Positions 1 to 15,300 of a stretch of DNA of 64,000 bases are shown here, piece after piece. This stretch comes from Isoperla grammatica. Lineage: Eukaryota > Arthropoda > Insecta > Plecoptera > Perlodidae. The position numbers and the translations under genes were made by a program. The notes beneath the pieces were generated by a model. That model had not been told where the DNA came from. It saw only the letters and a program-made list of their open reading frames with translations, and made no database searches. Each line of letters starts with the position of its first letter. The first letter of the stretch is position 1. The DNA lies in contig CAMDTW010000307.1 in assembly GCA_945910005.1 (NCBI GenBank), forward strand, positions 1 to 64,000. The letters are read 5' to 3'.

Positions 1-1180
1 TTGTGAAGGTGACTGTACTTGATAAACCCTGCGCTAAGTCAGTGACATAAGAGGAACTACATGCAACATATAAGGACAACGCATGTTTCCTCGCTTGTGA
101 CGGTGACTGTACTTGATAAACCCAGCGCTAAGTCAGTGACATGAGAGCCACTTCATGCAACATATGAAGACAACGCATGTTTCCTCGCTTGTGAAGGTGA
201 CTGTACTTGATAAACCCTGCGCTAAGTCAGTGACATGAGAGCAACACATGTAACATATTAGGACAACGCATGTTTCCTCGCTTGTGACGGTGACTGTACT
301 TGATAAACCCTGGGCTAAGTCAGTGACATGAGAGCAACCACATGCAACATATGAAGACAACGCATGTTTCCTCGCTTGTGACGGTGACTGTACTTGATAA
401 ACCCTGCGCTAAGTCAGTGACATGAGAGCCACTTCATGCAACATATGAAGACAACGCATGTTTCCTCGCTTGTGAAGGTGACTGTACGTGATAAACCCTG
501 CGCTAAGTAAGTGACATGAGAGCAACTACATGCAACATATGAGGACAACGCATGTTTCCTTGCTTGTGACAGTGAATGTAATTGATAAACCCTGCGCTAA
601 GTCAGTGACATGAGAGCAACTACATGCAACATATAAAGACAACGCATGTTTTCTCGCTTGTGACGGTGACTGTACTTGATAAACCCTGCACTAAGTCAGT
701 GACATAAGAGCAACTACATGCAACATATAAAGACAACGCATGTTTCCTCGCTTGTGAAGGTGACTTTACGTGATAAACCCTGCGCTTAGTCAGTGACATG
801 AGAGCAACTACATGCAACATATGAAGACAACGCATGTTTCCTCGCTTGTGAAGGTGACTGTACTTGATAAACCCTGCGCTAAGTCAGTGACATGAGAGCA
901 ACTACATGCAACATATGAAGACAAAGCATGTTTCCTCGCTTGTGAAGGTGACTGTACTTGATAAACCCTGCGCTAAGTCAGTGACATGACAGCCACTTCT
1001 TGAACATATTAGGACAACGCATGTTTCCTCGCTTGTGAAGGTTACTGTACTTGATAAACCCTGCGCTAAGTCAGTGACATGAAAGCCACTTCTTGAACAT
1101 TTACGGACAACGCATGTTTCCTCGCTTGTGAAGGTGACTGTACTTGATAACCCTGCGCTAAGTAAGTGACATAAGAGCAA

Positions 1181-1928
1181 CTACATGCAACATATGAAGG
1201 CAACGCATGTTTCCTCGCTTGTGAAGGTGACTGTACTTGATAAACCCTGCGCTAAGTCAGTGACATGAAAGCCATTTCTTACACATATTAGGACAACGCA
1301 TGTTTCCTCGCTTGTGAAGGTGACTGTACTTGATAAACCCTGCGCTAAGTCAGTGACATGAAAGCCACTTCTTGAACATATTAGGACAACGCATGTTTCT
1401 TCGCTTGTGAAGGTGACTGTACTTGATAAACCCTGCGCTAAGTCAGTGACATGAGAGCAACTACATGCAACATATGAAGACAACGCATTTTTCCTCGCTT
1501 GTGAAGGTGACTGTACTTGATAATCCCTGCGCTAAGTCAGTGACATGAGAGCAACTACATGCAACATATGAAGACAACGCATGTTTCCTCGCTTGTGAAG
1601 GTGACTGTACTTGATAAACCCTGCGCTAAGTCAGTGACATGAAAGCCATTTCTTACACATATTTGGACAACGCATGTTTCCTCGCTTGTGAAGGTGACTG
1701 TACTTGATAAACCCTGCGCTAAGTCAGTGACATGAAAGCCACTTCTTGAACAAATTAGGACAACGCATGTTTCTTCGCTTGTGAAGGTGACTGTACTTGA
1801 TAAACCCTGCGCTAAGTCAGTGACATGAGAGCAACTACATGCAACATATGAAGACAAAGCATGTTTCCTCGCTTGTGAAGGTGACTGTATTTGATAAACC
1901 CTGCGCTAAGTCAGTGACATGAGAGCAA
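1181..1928. repeat. Local tandem duplication of a 374-bp four-monomer block
   Basis: Two adjacent four-monomer blocks begin at 1,181 and 1,555, exactly 374 bp apart (94+93+93+94). Each holds one common monomer followed by two 93-bp variants, one with a TTCTTACACATATTAGG tail and one with a TTCTTGAACATATTAGG tail, and then a common monomer. The first three monomers are nearly identical. The fourth differs at several bases, for example CATTTTTCC in the first block and CATGTTTCC in the second. A copy of the same block is found near 23,170-23,545 and again 2,161 bp further on. Confidence 0.75.
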
Positions 1929-2849
1929 CTACATGCAACATATGAAGACAACGCATGTTTCCTCGCATGTGAAGGTGACTGTACTTGATAAACCCTATGC
2001 TAAGTCAGTGACATGAGTGCAATTTCATGCAACATATAAAGACAATGCATGTTTCCTCGCTTTTGAAGGTAACTGTACTTGATAAACCCTGCGCTAAGTC
2101 AGTGACATGAGAGCAACTACAGTCAACATATTAGGACAACGCATGTTTCCTCGCTTGTGAAGGTGACTGTACTTGATAAACCCTGCGCTAAGTCAGTGAC
2201 ATGAGAGCAACTACATGCAGCATATGAAGACATCGCACGTTTCCTCGCTTGTGACGGTGACTGTACGTGATAAACCCTGCGCTAAGTCAGTGACATGAGA
2301 GCAACTACATGCAACATATGAAGACAACGCATGTTTCCTCGCGTGGGAAAGTTACTGTACGTGATATACCCAGCGCTAAGTCAGTGACATGAAGGCCAGT
2401 TCATGCAACATATGAAGACAACGCATGTTTCCTCGCTTGTGACGGTGACTGAACTTGATAAACCCTGCGCTAAGTCAGTGACATAAGAGCAACTACATGC
2501 AACCAATGAAGACAACGCATGTTTCCTCGCTTGTGACGGTGACTGTACTAGAGAAAACCCTGCGCTAAGTCAGTGACATGAGAGCAACTACATGCAACAT
2601 ATGAAGAGAACGAATGTTTCCTCGCTTGTGACGGTGACTGTACTTGATAAACCCTGCGCTAAGTCAGTGATATGAAAGCCACTTCATGCAAAATATGAAG
2701 ACAACGCATGTTTCCTCGCTTGTGAAGGTGACTGTACGTGATTAACCCTGCGCTAAGTCAGTGACATGAACGCAACAACAAGCAACATATGAGGAAAACG
2801 CATGTTTCCTCGCTTGTGAAGGTGACTGTACTTGATAAACCCTGCGCTA

Positions 2850-5800
2850 AGTCAGTGACATGAGAGCAACTACATGCAACATATGAAGACAACGCATGTT
2901 TCCTCGCTTGTGACGGTGACTGTACTTGATAAACCCTGCGCTAAGTCAGTGACATGAGAGCAACTACATGCAACATATGAGGACAACGCATGTTTCCTCG
3001 CTTGTGAAGGTGACTGTACTTGATAAACCCTGCGCTAAGTCAGTGACATGAGAGCAACTACATGCAACATATGAAGACAACGCATGTTTTTTCGCTTGTG
3101 ACGGTGACTGTACTTGATAAACCCTGCACTAGGTCAGTGACATGAGAGCAACTACATGCAACATATGAAGACAACGCATGTTTCCTCGCTTGTGACGGTT
3201 ACTGTACGTAATAAACCCTGCGCTAAGTCAGTGACATGAGTGCAACTACATGCAACATATGAAGACAACGCATGTTTCCTCGCTTGTAAAGGTGACTGTA
3301 ATTGATAAACCCTGCGCTAAGTCAGTGACATGAAAGCCACTTCTTGAACATATTAGGACAACGCATGTTTCCTCGCTTGTGAAGGTGACTGTACTTGATA
3401 AACCCTGCGCTAAGTCAGTGACATGAAAGCCACTTCTTGAACATATTAGGACAACGCATGTTTCCTCGCTTGTGAAGGTGACTGTTCTTGATAAACCCTG
3501 CGCTAAGTCAGTGACATAAGAGCAACTACATGCAACATATGAAGGCAACGCATGTTTCCTCGCTTGTGAAGGTGACTGTACTTGATAAACCCTGCGCTAA
3601 GTCAGTGACATGAGAGCAACTACATACAACATATAAGGACAACGCATGTTTCCTCGCTTGTGACGGTGACTGTACTTGATAAACCCTGCGCTAAGTCAGT
3701 GACATGAGAGCCACTTCATGCAACATATGAAGACAACGCATGTTTCCTCGCTTGTGAAGGTGACTGTACTTGATAAACCCTGCGCTAAGTCAGTGACATG
3801 AGAGCAACACATGCAACATATTAGGACAACGCATGTTTTCTTTGTGTGACGGTGACTGTACTTGATAAACCCTGCGCTAAGTCAGTGACATGAGAGCAAC
3901 TACATGACACATATGAAGACAACGCATGTTTCCTCGCTTGTGACGGGTACTGTACTTGATAAACCCTGCGCTAAGTCAGTGACATGAGAGCCACTTCATG
4001 GAACATATGAAGACAACGCATGTTTCCTCGCTTGTGAAGGTGACTGTACGTGATAAACCCTGCGCTTAGTCAGTGACATGAGAGCAACAACATGCAACAT
4101 ATGAGGACAACGCATGTTTCCTCGCTTGTGACGGTGAATGTACTTGATAAACCCTGCGCTAAGTCAGTGACATGAGAGCAACTACATGCAACATATAAAG
4201 ACAACGCATGATTTCTCGCTTGTGACGGTGACTGTACTTGATAAACCCTGCGCTAAGTCAGTGACATAAGAGCAATTACATGCAAAATATAAAGACAACG
4301 CATGTTTCCTCGCTTGTGAAGGTGACTTTACTTGATAAACCCTGCGCTAAGTCAGTGATATGAAAGCCACTTCATGCAACATATGAAGACAACGCATGTT
4401 TCCTCGCTTGTGAAGGTGACTGTACGTGATAAACCCTGCGCTAAATCAGTGACATGACCGCAACAACATGCAACATAAGAGGACAACGCATGTTTCCTCG
4501 CTTGTGAAGGTGACTGTACTTGATAAACCCTGCGCTAAGTCAGTGACAAAAGAGCAACTACATGCTACATATGAAGACAACGCATGTTTCCTCGCTTGTG
4601 ACGGTGACTGTACTTGATAAACCCTGCGCTAAGTCAGTGACATGAGAGCAACTACATGCAACATATGAGGACAACGCATGTTTCCTCGCTTGTGAAGGTG
4701 ACTGTACTTGATAAACCGTGCGCTAAGTCAGTGACATGAGAGCAACTACATGCAACATATGAAGACAACGCATGTTTCCTCGCTTGTGAAGGTGACTGTA
4801 CTTGATAAACCCTGCGCTAAGTCAGTGACATGAGAGCAACTACATGCAACATATGAAGACAACGCATGTTTCCTCGCTTGTGACGGTGACTGTACTTGAT
4901 AAACCCTGCGCTAAGTCAGTGACATGAGAGCAACTACATGCAACATATGAGGACAACGCATGTTTCCTCGCTTGTGAAGGTGACTGTACTTGATAAACCC
5001 TGCGCTAAGTCAGTGACATGAGAGCAACTACATGCAACATATGAAGACAACGCATGTTTTTTCGCTTGTGACGGTGACTGTACTTGATAAACCCTGCGCT
5101 AAATCAGTGACATGAGAGCAACTACATGCAACATATGAAGACAACGCATGTTTCCTCGCTTGTGACGGTTTCTGTACGTAATAAACCCTGCGCTAAGTCA
5201 GTGACATGAGTGCAACTACATGCAACATATGAAGACAACGCATGTTTCCTCGCTTGTGAAGGTGACTTTACTTGATAAACCCTGCGCTAAGTCAGTGACA
5301 TGAAAGCCACTTCTTGAACATATTAGGACAACGCATGTTTCCTCGCTTGTGAAGGTGACTGTACTTGATAAACCCTGCGCTAAGTCAGTGACATGAAAGC
5401 CACTTCTTGAACATAGTAGGACAACGCATGTGTTCTCGCTTGTGAAGGTGACTGTACTTGATAAACCCTGCGCTAAGTCAGTGACATAAGAGCAACTACA
5501 TGCAACATATGAAGGCAACGCATGTTTCCTCGCTTGTTAAGGTGACTGTACTTGATAAACCCTGCGCTAAGTCAGTGACATGAGAGCAACTACATGCAAC
5601 ATATAAGGACAACGCATGTTTCCTCGCTTGTGACGGTGACTGTACTTGATAAACCCTGCGCTAAGTCAGTGACATGAGAGCCACTTCATGCAACATATGA
5701 AGACAACGCATGTTTCCTCGCTTGTGAAGGTGACTGTACTTGATAAACCCTGCGCTAAGTCAGTGACATGAGAGCAACACATGCAACATATTAGGACAAC

Positions 5801-5861
5801 GCATGTTTCCTCGCTTGTGACGGTGACTGTACTTGATAAACCCTGCGCTAAGTCAGTGACA
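2850..5861. repeat. 1,970-bp (21-monomer) higher-order repeat, two copies
   Basis: Positions of about 2,850-3,890 realign with about 4,820-5,861 at an offset of 1,970 bp, close to 21 monomers. Shared landmarks are the GTAATAAACC monomer, the pair of 93-bp monomers that follows it, and a shortened GAGCAACACATGCAAC tail. The offset grows by one base after a small deletion in the monomer near 3,835 (TTTTCTTTGTGTGAC). The same 1,970-bp spacing links 27,092 with 29,062 and 33,284 with 35,254. It is therefore a reusable module of satellite A. Confidence 0.75.
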
Positions 5862-6302
5862 TAAGAGCAACTCCATGCAACATATGAAGACAACGCATGT
5901 TTCTTCGCTTGTGAAGGTGACTGTACTTGATAAACCCTGCGCTAAGTCAGTGACATGAAAGCCACTTCTTGAACATATTAGGACAACGCATGTTTCCTCG
6001 CTTGTGAAGGTGACTGTTTATGATAAACCCTGCGCTAAGTCAGTGACATAAGAGCAACTACATGCAACATATGAAGACAACGCATTTTTCCTCGCTTGTG
6101 AAGGTGACTGTACTTGATAAACCCTGCGCTTAGTCAGTGACATGAGAGCAACTACATGCAACATATGAAGACAACGCTTGTTTCCTCGCTTGTGAAGGTG
6201 ACTGTACTTGATAAACCCTGCGCTAAGTCAGTGACATGAAAGCAACTACTTGCAACATATGAAGACAACGCATGTTTCCTCGCTTGTGAAGGTGACTGTA
6301 CT

Positions 6303-9300
6303 TGATAAACCCTGCGCTAAGTCAGTGACTAGAGAGCAACTACATGCAACATATAAGGACAACGCATGTTTCCTCGCTTGTGACGGTGACTGTACTTGAT
6401 AAACCCTGCGCTAAGTCAGTGACATGAGAGCCACTTCATGCAACATATGAAGACAACGCATGTTTTCTAACTTTTGAAGGTGACTGTACTTGATAAACCC
6501 TGCGCTAAGTCAGTGACATGAGAGCAACAACATGCAACATATGAAGACATCGCATGTTTCCTCGCTTGTGACGGTGAATGTACTTGATAAACCCTGCGCT
6601 AAGTCAGTGACATGAGAGCAACTACATGCAACATATAAAGACAACGCATGTTTTCTCGCTTGTGACGGTGACTGTACTTGATAAACCCTGCGCTAAGTCA
6701 GTGACATAAGAGCAACTACATGCAACATATAAAGACAACGCATGTTTCCTCGCTTGTGAAGGTGACTTCACGTGATAAACCCTGCGTTTAGTCAGTGACA
6801 TGAGAGCAACTACATGCAACATATGAAGACATCGCATGTTTCCTCGCTTGTGAAGGTGACTGTACTTGATAAACCCTGCGCTAAGTCAGTGACATGAGAG
6901 CAACTACATGCAACATATGAAGACAACGCCTGTTTCCTCGCTTGTGAAGGTGACTGTACTTGATAAACCCTGCGCTAAGTCAGTGACATGAAAGCCATTT
7001 CTTACACATATTAGGACAACGCATGTTTCCTCGCTTGTAAAGGTGACTGTACTTGATAAACCCTGCGCTAAGTCAGTGACATGAAAGCCACTTCTTGAAC
7101 ATATTAGGACAACGCATGTTTCCTCGCTTGTGAAGGTGACTGTACTTGATAAACCCTGCGCTAAGTCAGTGACATGAGAGCAACTACATGCAACATATGA
7201 AGACAAAGCATGTTTCCTCGCTTGTGAAGGTGACTGTATTTGATAAACCCTGCGCTAAGTCAGTGACATGAGAGCAACTACATGCAACATATGAAGACAA
7301 CGCATGTTTCCTCGCATGTGAAGGTGACTGTACTTTATAAACCCTGCGCTAAGTCAGTGACATGAGTGTAACTTCATGCAACATATGAAGACAATGCATG
7401 TTTCCTCGCTTGTGAAGGTAGCTGTACTTGATAAACCCTGCGCTATGGCAGTGACATGAGAGCAACTACAGTCAACATATGAAGACAACGCATGTTTCCT
7501 CGCTTGTGAAGGTGACTGTACTTGATAATCCCTGCGCTAAGTCAGTGACATGAGAGCAACTACATGCAACATATGAAGACAACTCATGTTTCCTCGCTTG
7601 TGAAGGTGACTGTACTTGATAAACCCTGCGCTAAGTCAGTGACATGAAAGCCATTTCTTACACATATTAGGACAACGCATGTTTCTTTGCTTGTGAAGGT
7701 GACTGTACTTGATAAACCCTGCGCTAAGTCAGTGACATGAGAGCAACTACATGCAACATATGAAGACAACGCATGTTTCCTCGCATGTGAAGGTGACTGT
7801 ACTTGATAAACCCTGCGCTAAGTCAGTGACATGAGTGCAACTACATGCAAAATATGAAGACAATGCATGTTTCCTCGCTTGTGAAGGTAACTGTACTTGA
7901 TAAACCCTGCGCTAAGTCAGTGACATGAGAGCAACTACAGTCAACATATTAGGACAACGCATGTTTCCTCGCTTGTGAAGGTGACTCTACTTGATAAACC
8001 CTGCGCTAAGTCAGTGACATGAGAGCAACTACATGCAACATATGAAGACAACGCATGTTTCCTCGCTTGGGAAAGTTACTGTACGTGATATACCCTGCGC
8101 TAAGTCAGTGACATGAACGCCAGTTCATGCAACATATGAAGACAACGCATGTTTCCTCGCTTGTGACGGTGACTGAACTTGATAAACCCTGCGCTAAGTC
8201 AGTGACATAAGAGCAACTACATGCAACTTATGAGGACAACGCATGTTTTCTCGCTTGTGAAGGTGACTGTACTTGATAAACCCTGCGCTTAGTCAGTGAC
8301 ATGAGAGCAACTACATGCAACATATGAAGACAACGCATGTTTCCTCGCTTGTGACGGTGACTGTACTTGATAAACCCTGCGCTAAGTCAGTGACATGAAA
8401 GCGACTACATGCAACATATGAAGACAACGCATGTTTCCTCGCTTGTGACGGTTACTGTACGTAATAAACCCTGCGCTAAGTCAGTGACATGAGTGCATCT
8501 ACATGCAACATATGAAGAAAACGCATGTTTCCTCGCTTGTGAAGGTGACTGTACTTGATAAACCCTGCGCTAAGTCAGTGACATGAAAGCCACTTCTTGA
8601 ACATATTAGGACAACGCATGTTTCCTCGCTTGTGAAGGTGACTGTACTTGATAAACCCTGCGCTAAGTCAGTGACATGAAGGCCAGTTCATGCAACATAT
8701 GAGGACAACGCATGTTTTCTCGCTTGTGACGGTGACTGAAATTGATAAACCCTGCGCTAAGTCAGTGACATGAGAGCAACTTCATGCAACATATGAAGAC
8801 AACGCATGTTTCTTCGCTTGTGAAAGTGACTGTAAGTGATAAACCCTGCGCTAAGTCAGTGACATGAGAGCAACTACATGCAACATATGAAGAGAACGAA
8901 TGTTTCCTCGCTTGAGACGGTGACTGTACTTGATAAACCCTGCGCTAAGTCAGTGACATGAGAGCAACTACATGCAACATATGAAGACAACGCATGTTTC
9001 TTCGCTTGTGAAAACGACTGTAAGTGATAAACCCTGCGCTAAGTCAGTGACATGAGAGAACTACATGCAACATATGAAAAGAACGAATGTTTCCTCGCTT
9101 GTGACGGTGACTGTACTTGATAAACCCTGCGCTAAGTCAGTGACATGAGAGCAACTACATGCAACATATGAAGACAACGCATGTTTCCTCGCTTGTGACG
9201 GTGACTGTACTTGATAAACCCTGCGCTAAGTCAGTGACATGAGAGCAACTACATGCAACATATGAGGACAACGCATGTTTCCTCGCTTGTGAAGGTGACT

Positions 9301-12300
9301 GTACTTGATAAACCCTGCGCTAAGTCAGTGACATAAGAGCAACTACATGCAACATATAAAGACAACGCATGTTCTTTCGCTTGTGACGGTGACTGTACTT
9401 GATAAACCCTGCGCTAAGTCAGTGACATAAGAGCAACTACATGCAACATATGAAGACAACGCATGTTTCCTCGCATGTGAAGGTGACTGTACTTGATAAA
9501 CCCTACGCTAAGTCAGTGACATGAGATCAACTACATGCAACATATAAAGACAATGCATGTTTCCTCGCTTGTGAAGGTAACTGTACTTGATAAACCCTGC
9601 GCTAACTCAGTGACATGAGAGCAACTACATGCAACATATTAGGACAACGCATGTTTCCTCGCTTGTGAAGGTGACTGTACTTGATAAACCCTGCGCTATG
9701 TCAGTGACATGAGAGCAACTACATGCAACATATGAAGACAAAGCATGTTTCCTCGCTTGTGAAGGTGACTGTACTTGATTAACCCTGCGCTAAGTCAGTG
9801 ACATGAGAGCAACTACATGCAACATATGAAGACAACGCATGTTTCCTCGCATGTGAAGGTGACTGTACGTGATAAACCCTGCGCTAAGTCAGTGACATGA
9901 GAGCAACTACATGAAACATATGAAGACAACGCATGTTTCCTCGCTTGGGAAAGTTACTGTACGTAATATACCCTGCGCTAAGTCAGTGACATGAAGGCCA
10001 GTTCATGCAACATATGAGGACAACGCATGTTTCCTCGCTTGTGACGGTGACTGTACTTGATAAACCCTGCGCTAAGTCAGTGACATGAGAGCAACTTCAT
10101 GCAACATATGAAGACAACGCATGTTTCCTCGCTTGTGACGGTGACTGTACGTAATAAACCCTGCGCTAAGTCAGTGACATGAGTGCAACTACATGCAACA
10201 TATGAAGACAACGCATGTTTCCTCGCTTGTGAAGGTGACTGTACTTGATAAACCCTGCGCTAAGTCAGTGACATAAGAGCAACTACATGCAACATATGAA
10301 GACAACGCATGTTTCCTCGCTTGTGAAGGTGACTGAACTTGATAAACCCTGCGCTTAGTCAGTGACATGAGAGCAACAACATGCAACATATGAAGACAAC
10401 GCTTGTTTCCTCGCTCTTGAAGGTGACTGTACTTGATAAACCCTGCGCTAAGTCAGTGACATGAGAGCAACTACATGCAACATATGAAGACAACGCATGT
10501 TTCCTCGCATGTGAAGGTGACTGTACTTGATAAACCCTGCGCTAAGTCAGTGACATGAGAGCAACAACATGCAACATATGAAGACAATGCATGTTTCCTC
10601 GCTTGTGAAGGTGACTGTACTTGATAAACCCTGCGCTAAATCAGTGACATGAGAGCAACTACATGCAACATATTAGGACAACGCATGTTTCCTCGCTTGT
10701 GAAGGTGACTGTACTTGATAAATCCTGCGCTAAGTCAGTGACATGAGAGCAACTACATGCAACATATGAAGACATCGCATGTTTCCTCGCTTGTGACGGT
10801 GACTGTACGTGATAAACCCTGCGCGTAGTCAGTGACATGAGAGCTACTACATGCAACATATGAAGACAACGCATGTTTCCTTGCTTGGGAAAGTTACTGT
10901 ACGTGATATACCCTGCGCTAAGTCAGTGACATGAAGGCCTGTTCATGCAACATATGAAGACAACGCATGTTTTCTCGCTTGTGACGGTGACTGAACTTGA
11001 TAAACCCTGCGCTAAGTCAGTGACATAAGAGCAACTTCATGCAACCAATGAAGACAACGCATGTTTCCTCGCTTGTGAAAGTGACTGTACGTGATAAACC
11101 CTGCGCTAAGTCAGTGACATGAGAGCAACTACATGCAACATATGAAGAGAACGAATGTTTCCTCGCTTGTGACGGTGACTGTACTTGATAAACCCTGCGC
11201 TAAGTCAGTGATATGAAAGCCACTTAATGCAACATATGAAGACAACGCATGTTTCCTCGCTTGTGAAGGTGACTGTACGTGATAAACCCTGCGCTAAGTC
11301 AGTGACATGAGAGCAACTACATGCAACATATGAGGACAACGCATGTTTCCTCGCTTGTGAAGGTGACTGTACTTGATAAACCCTGCGCTAAGTCAGTGAC
11401 ATGAGAGCAACTACATGCAACCTATGAAAACAACGCATGTTTCCTTGCTTGTGACGGTGTCTGTACTTGATAATCCCTGCGCTAAGTCAGTGACATGAGA
11501 GCAACTACATGCAACATATGAAGACAACGCATGTTTCCTCGCTTGTGACGGTGACTGTACTTGATAAACCCTGCGCTAAGTCAGTGACATGAAAGCAACT
11601 ACTTGCAACATATGAAGACAACGCATGTTTCCTCGCTTGTGAAGGTGACTGTACTTGATAAACCCTGCGCTAAGTCAGTGACATGAGAGCCATTTCTTAC
11701 ACATATTAGGACAACGCATGTTTCCTCGCTTGTGAAGGTGACTGTACTTGATAAACCCTGCGCTAAGTCAGTGACATGAAAGCCACTTCTTGAACATATT
11801 AGGACAACGCATGTTTCCTTGCTTGTGAAGGTGACTGTACTTGATAAAACCTGCGCTATGTCAGTGACATGAGAGCAACTACATGCAACATATGAAGACA
11901 AAGCATGTTTCCTCGCTTGTGAAGGTGACTGTACTTGATAAACCCTGCGCTAAGTCAGTGACATGAGAGCAACTACATGCAACATATGAAGACAACGCAT
12001 GTTTCCTCGCATGTGAAGTTGACTGTTCTTAAAAAACCCTGCTCTAAGTCAGTGACATGAGAGAAACTGCATGCAACATATGAAGACAACGCATGTTTCC
12101 TCGCTTGTGACGGTTACTGTACGTAATAAACCCTGCGCTAAGTCAGTGACATGAGTGCAACTACATGCATTATATGAAGACAACGCATGTTTCCTCGCTT
12201 GTGAAGGTGACTGTACTTGATAAACCCTGCGCTAAGTCAGTGATGAGAAAGCCACTTCTTGAACATATTAGGACAACGCATGTTTCCTCGCTTGTGAAGG

Positions 12301-15300
12301 TGACTGTACTTGATAAACCCTGCGCTAAGTCAGTGACATGAAGGCCAGTTCATGCAACATATGAGGACAACGCATGTTTTCTCGCTTGTGACGGTGACTG
12401 AAATTGATAAACCCTGCGCTAAGTCAGTGACATGAGAGCAACTTCATGCAACATATGAAGACAGCGCATGTTTCTTCGCTTGTGAAAGTGACTGTAAGTG
12501 ATAAAACCTGCGCTAAGTCAGTGACATGAGAGCAACTACATGCAACATATGAAGAGAACGAATGTTTCCTCGCTTGTGACGGTGACTGTACTTGATAAAC
12601 CCTGCGCTAAGTCAGTGACATGAGAGCAACTACATGCAACATATGAAGACAACGCATGTTTCTTCGCTTGTGAAAGTGACTGTAAGTGATAAACCCTGCG
12701 CTAAGTCAGTGACATGAGAGCAACTACATGCAACATATGAAGAGAACGAATGTTTCCTCGCTTGTGACGGTGACTGTACTTGATAAACCCTGCGCTAAGT
12801 CAGTGACATGAGAGCAACTACATGCAACATATGAAGACAACGCATGTTTCCTCGCTTGTGACGGTGACTGTACTTGATAAACCCTGCGCTAAGTCAGTGA
12901 CATGAGAGCAACTACATGCAACATATGAGGACAACGCATGTTTCCTCGCTTGTGAAGGTGACTGTACTTGATAAACCCTGCGCTAAGTCAGTGACATAAG
13001 AGCAACTACATGCAACATATAAAGACAACGCATGTTCTTTCGCTTGTGACGGTGCCTGTACTTGATAAACCCTGCGCTAAGTCAGTGACATAAGAGCAAC
13101 TACATGCAACATATGAAGACAACGCATGTTTCCTCGCATGTGAAGGTGACTGTACTTGATAAACCCTACGCTAAGTCAGTGACATGAGAGCAACTACATG
13201 CAACATATGAAGACAATACATGTTTCCTCGCTTGTGAAGGTAACTGTACTTGATAAACCCTGCGCTAAGTCAGTGACATGAGAGCAACTACATGCAACAT
13301 ATTAGGACAACGCATGTTTCCTCGCTTGTGAAGGTGACTGTACTTGATAAACCCTGCGCTATGTCAGTGACATGAGAGCAACTACATGCAACATATGAAG
13401 ACAAAGCATGTTTCCTCGCTTGTGAAGGTGACTGTACTTGATTAACCCTGCGCTAAGTCAGTGACATGAGAGCAACTACATGCAACATATGAAGACAACG
13501 AATGTTCCTCGCATGTGAAGGTGACTGTACGTGATAAACCCTGCGCTAAGTCAGTGACTAGAGAGCAACTACATGCAACATATAAGGACAACGCATGTTT
13601 CCTCGCTTGTGACGGTGACTGTACTTGATAAACCCTGCGCTAAGTCAGTGACATGAGAGCCACTTCATGCAACATATGAAGACAACGCATGTTTTCTAAC
13701 TTTTGAAGGTGACTGTACTTGATAAACCCTGCGCTAAGTCAGTGACATGAGAGCAACAACATGCAACATATGAAGACATCGCATGTTTCCTCGCTTGTGA
13801 CGGTGAATGTACTTGATAAACCCTGCGCTAAGTCAGTGACATGAGAGCAACTACATGCAACATATAAAGACAACGCATGTTTTCTCGCTTGTGACGGTGA
13901 CTGTACTTGATAAACCCTGCGCTAAGTCAGTGACATAAGAGCAACTACATGCAACATATAAAGACAACGCATGTTTCCTCGCTTGTGAAGGTGACTTCAC
14001 GTGATAAACCCTGCGTTTAGTCAGTGACATGAGAGCAACTACATGCAACATATGAAGACATCGCATGTTTCCTCGCTTGTGAAGGTGACTGTACTTGATA
14101 AACCCTGCGCTAAGTCAGTGACATGAGAGCAACTACATGCAACATATGAAGACAACGCCTGTTTCCTCGCTTGTGAAGGTGACTGTACTTGATAAACCCT
14201 GCGCTAAGTCAGTGACATGAAAGCCATTTCTTACACATATTAGGACAACGCATGTTTCCTCGCTTGTAAAGGTGACTGTACTTGATAAACCCTGCGCTAA
14301 GTCAGTGACATGAAAGCCACTTCTTGAACATATTAGGACAACGCATGTTTCCTCGCTTGTGAAGGTGACTGTACTTGATAAACCCTGCGCTAAGTCAGTG
14401 ACATGAGAGCAACTACATGCAACATATGAAGACAAAGCATGTTTCCTCGCTTGTGAAGGTGACTGTATTTGATAAACCCTGCGCTAAGTCAGTGACATGA
14501 GAGCAACTACATGCAACATATGAAGACAACGCATGTTTCCTCGCATGTGAAGGTGACTGTACTTTATAAACCCTGCGCTAAGTCAGTGACATGAGTGTAA
14601 CTTCATGCAACATATGAAGACAATGCATGTTTCCTCGCTTGTGAAGGTAGCTGTACTTGATAAACCCTGCGCTATGGCAGTGACATGAGAGCAACTACAG
14701 TCAACATATGAAGACAACGCATGTTTCCTCGCTTGTGAAGGTGACTGTACTTGATAATCCCTGCGCTAAGTCAGTGACATGAGAGCAACTACATGCAACA
14801 TATGAAGACAACTCATGTTTCCTCGCTTGTGAAGGTGACTGTACTTGATAAACCCTGCGCTAAGTCAGTGACATGAAAGCCATTTCTTACACATATTAGG
14901 ACAACGCATGTTTCTTTGCTTGTGAAGGTGACTGTACTTGATAAACCCTGCGCTAAGTCAGTGACATGAGAGCAACTACATGCAACATATGAAGACAACG
15001 CATGTTTCCTCGCATGTGAAGGTGACTGTACTTGATAAACCCTGCGCTAAGTCAGTGACATGAGTGCAACTACATGCAAAATATGAAGACAATGCATGTT
15101 TCCTCGCTTGTGAAGGTAACTGTACTTGATAAACCCTGCGCTAAGTCAGTGACATGAGAGCAACTACAGTCAACATATTAGGACAACGCATGTTTCCTCG
15201 CTTGTGAAGGTGACTCTACTTGATAAACCCTGCGCTAAGTCAGTGACATGAGAGCAACTACATGCAACATATGAAGACATCGCATGTTTCCTCGCTTGTG

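Larger units (their letters stand above)
1..6302. repeat. Satellite A, left segment: diverged higher-order copy
   Basis: This part of the 94-bp array precedes the 7.2-kb duplication. Its string of monomer variants recurs later. The stretch around 3,246-5,893 matches 27,092-29,739 at a constant offset of 23,846 bp, and about 2,000-2,800 matches 23,600-24,400 at an offset of about 21,590 bp. Internally, about 2,850-3,890 matches 4,820-5,861 at an offset of 1,970 bp, a 21-monomer unit that is also seen inside the 6,192-bp unit. Mismatches are more frequent here than between the recent tandem copies, so this looks like an older copy of the same higher-order repeat. No gene is present. Confidence 0.8.

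Noticed and set aside
1..94. Satellite A monomer as a 47+47-bp internal duplication
   Set aside because: The halves share only short matches such as GTGAC, with no convincing alignment by eye.
1000..1020. Arthropod telomere repeat, from scattered ATATTAGG
   Set aside because: TTAGG occurs once per certain satellite A monomers and never in tandem, so it is part of the monomer tail.
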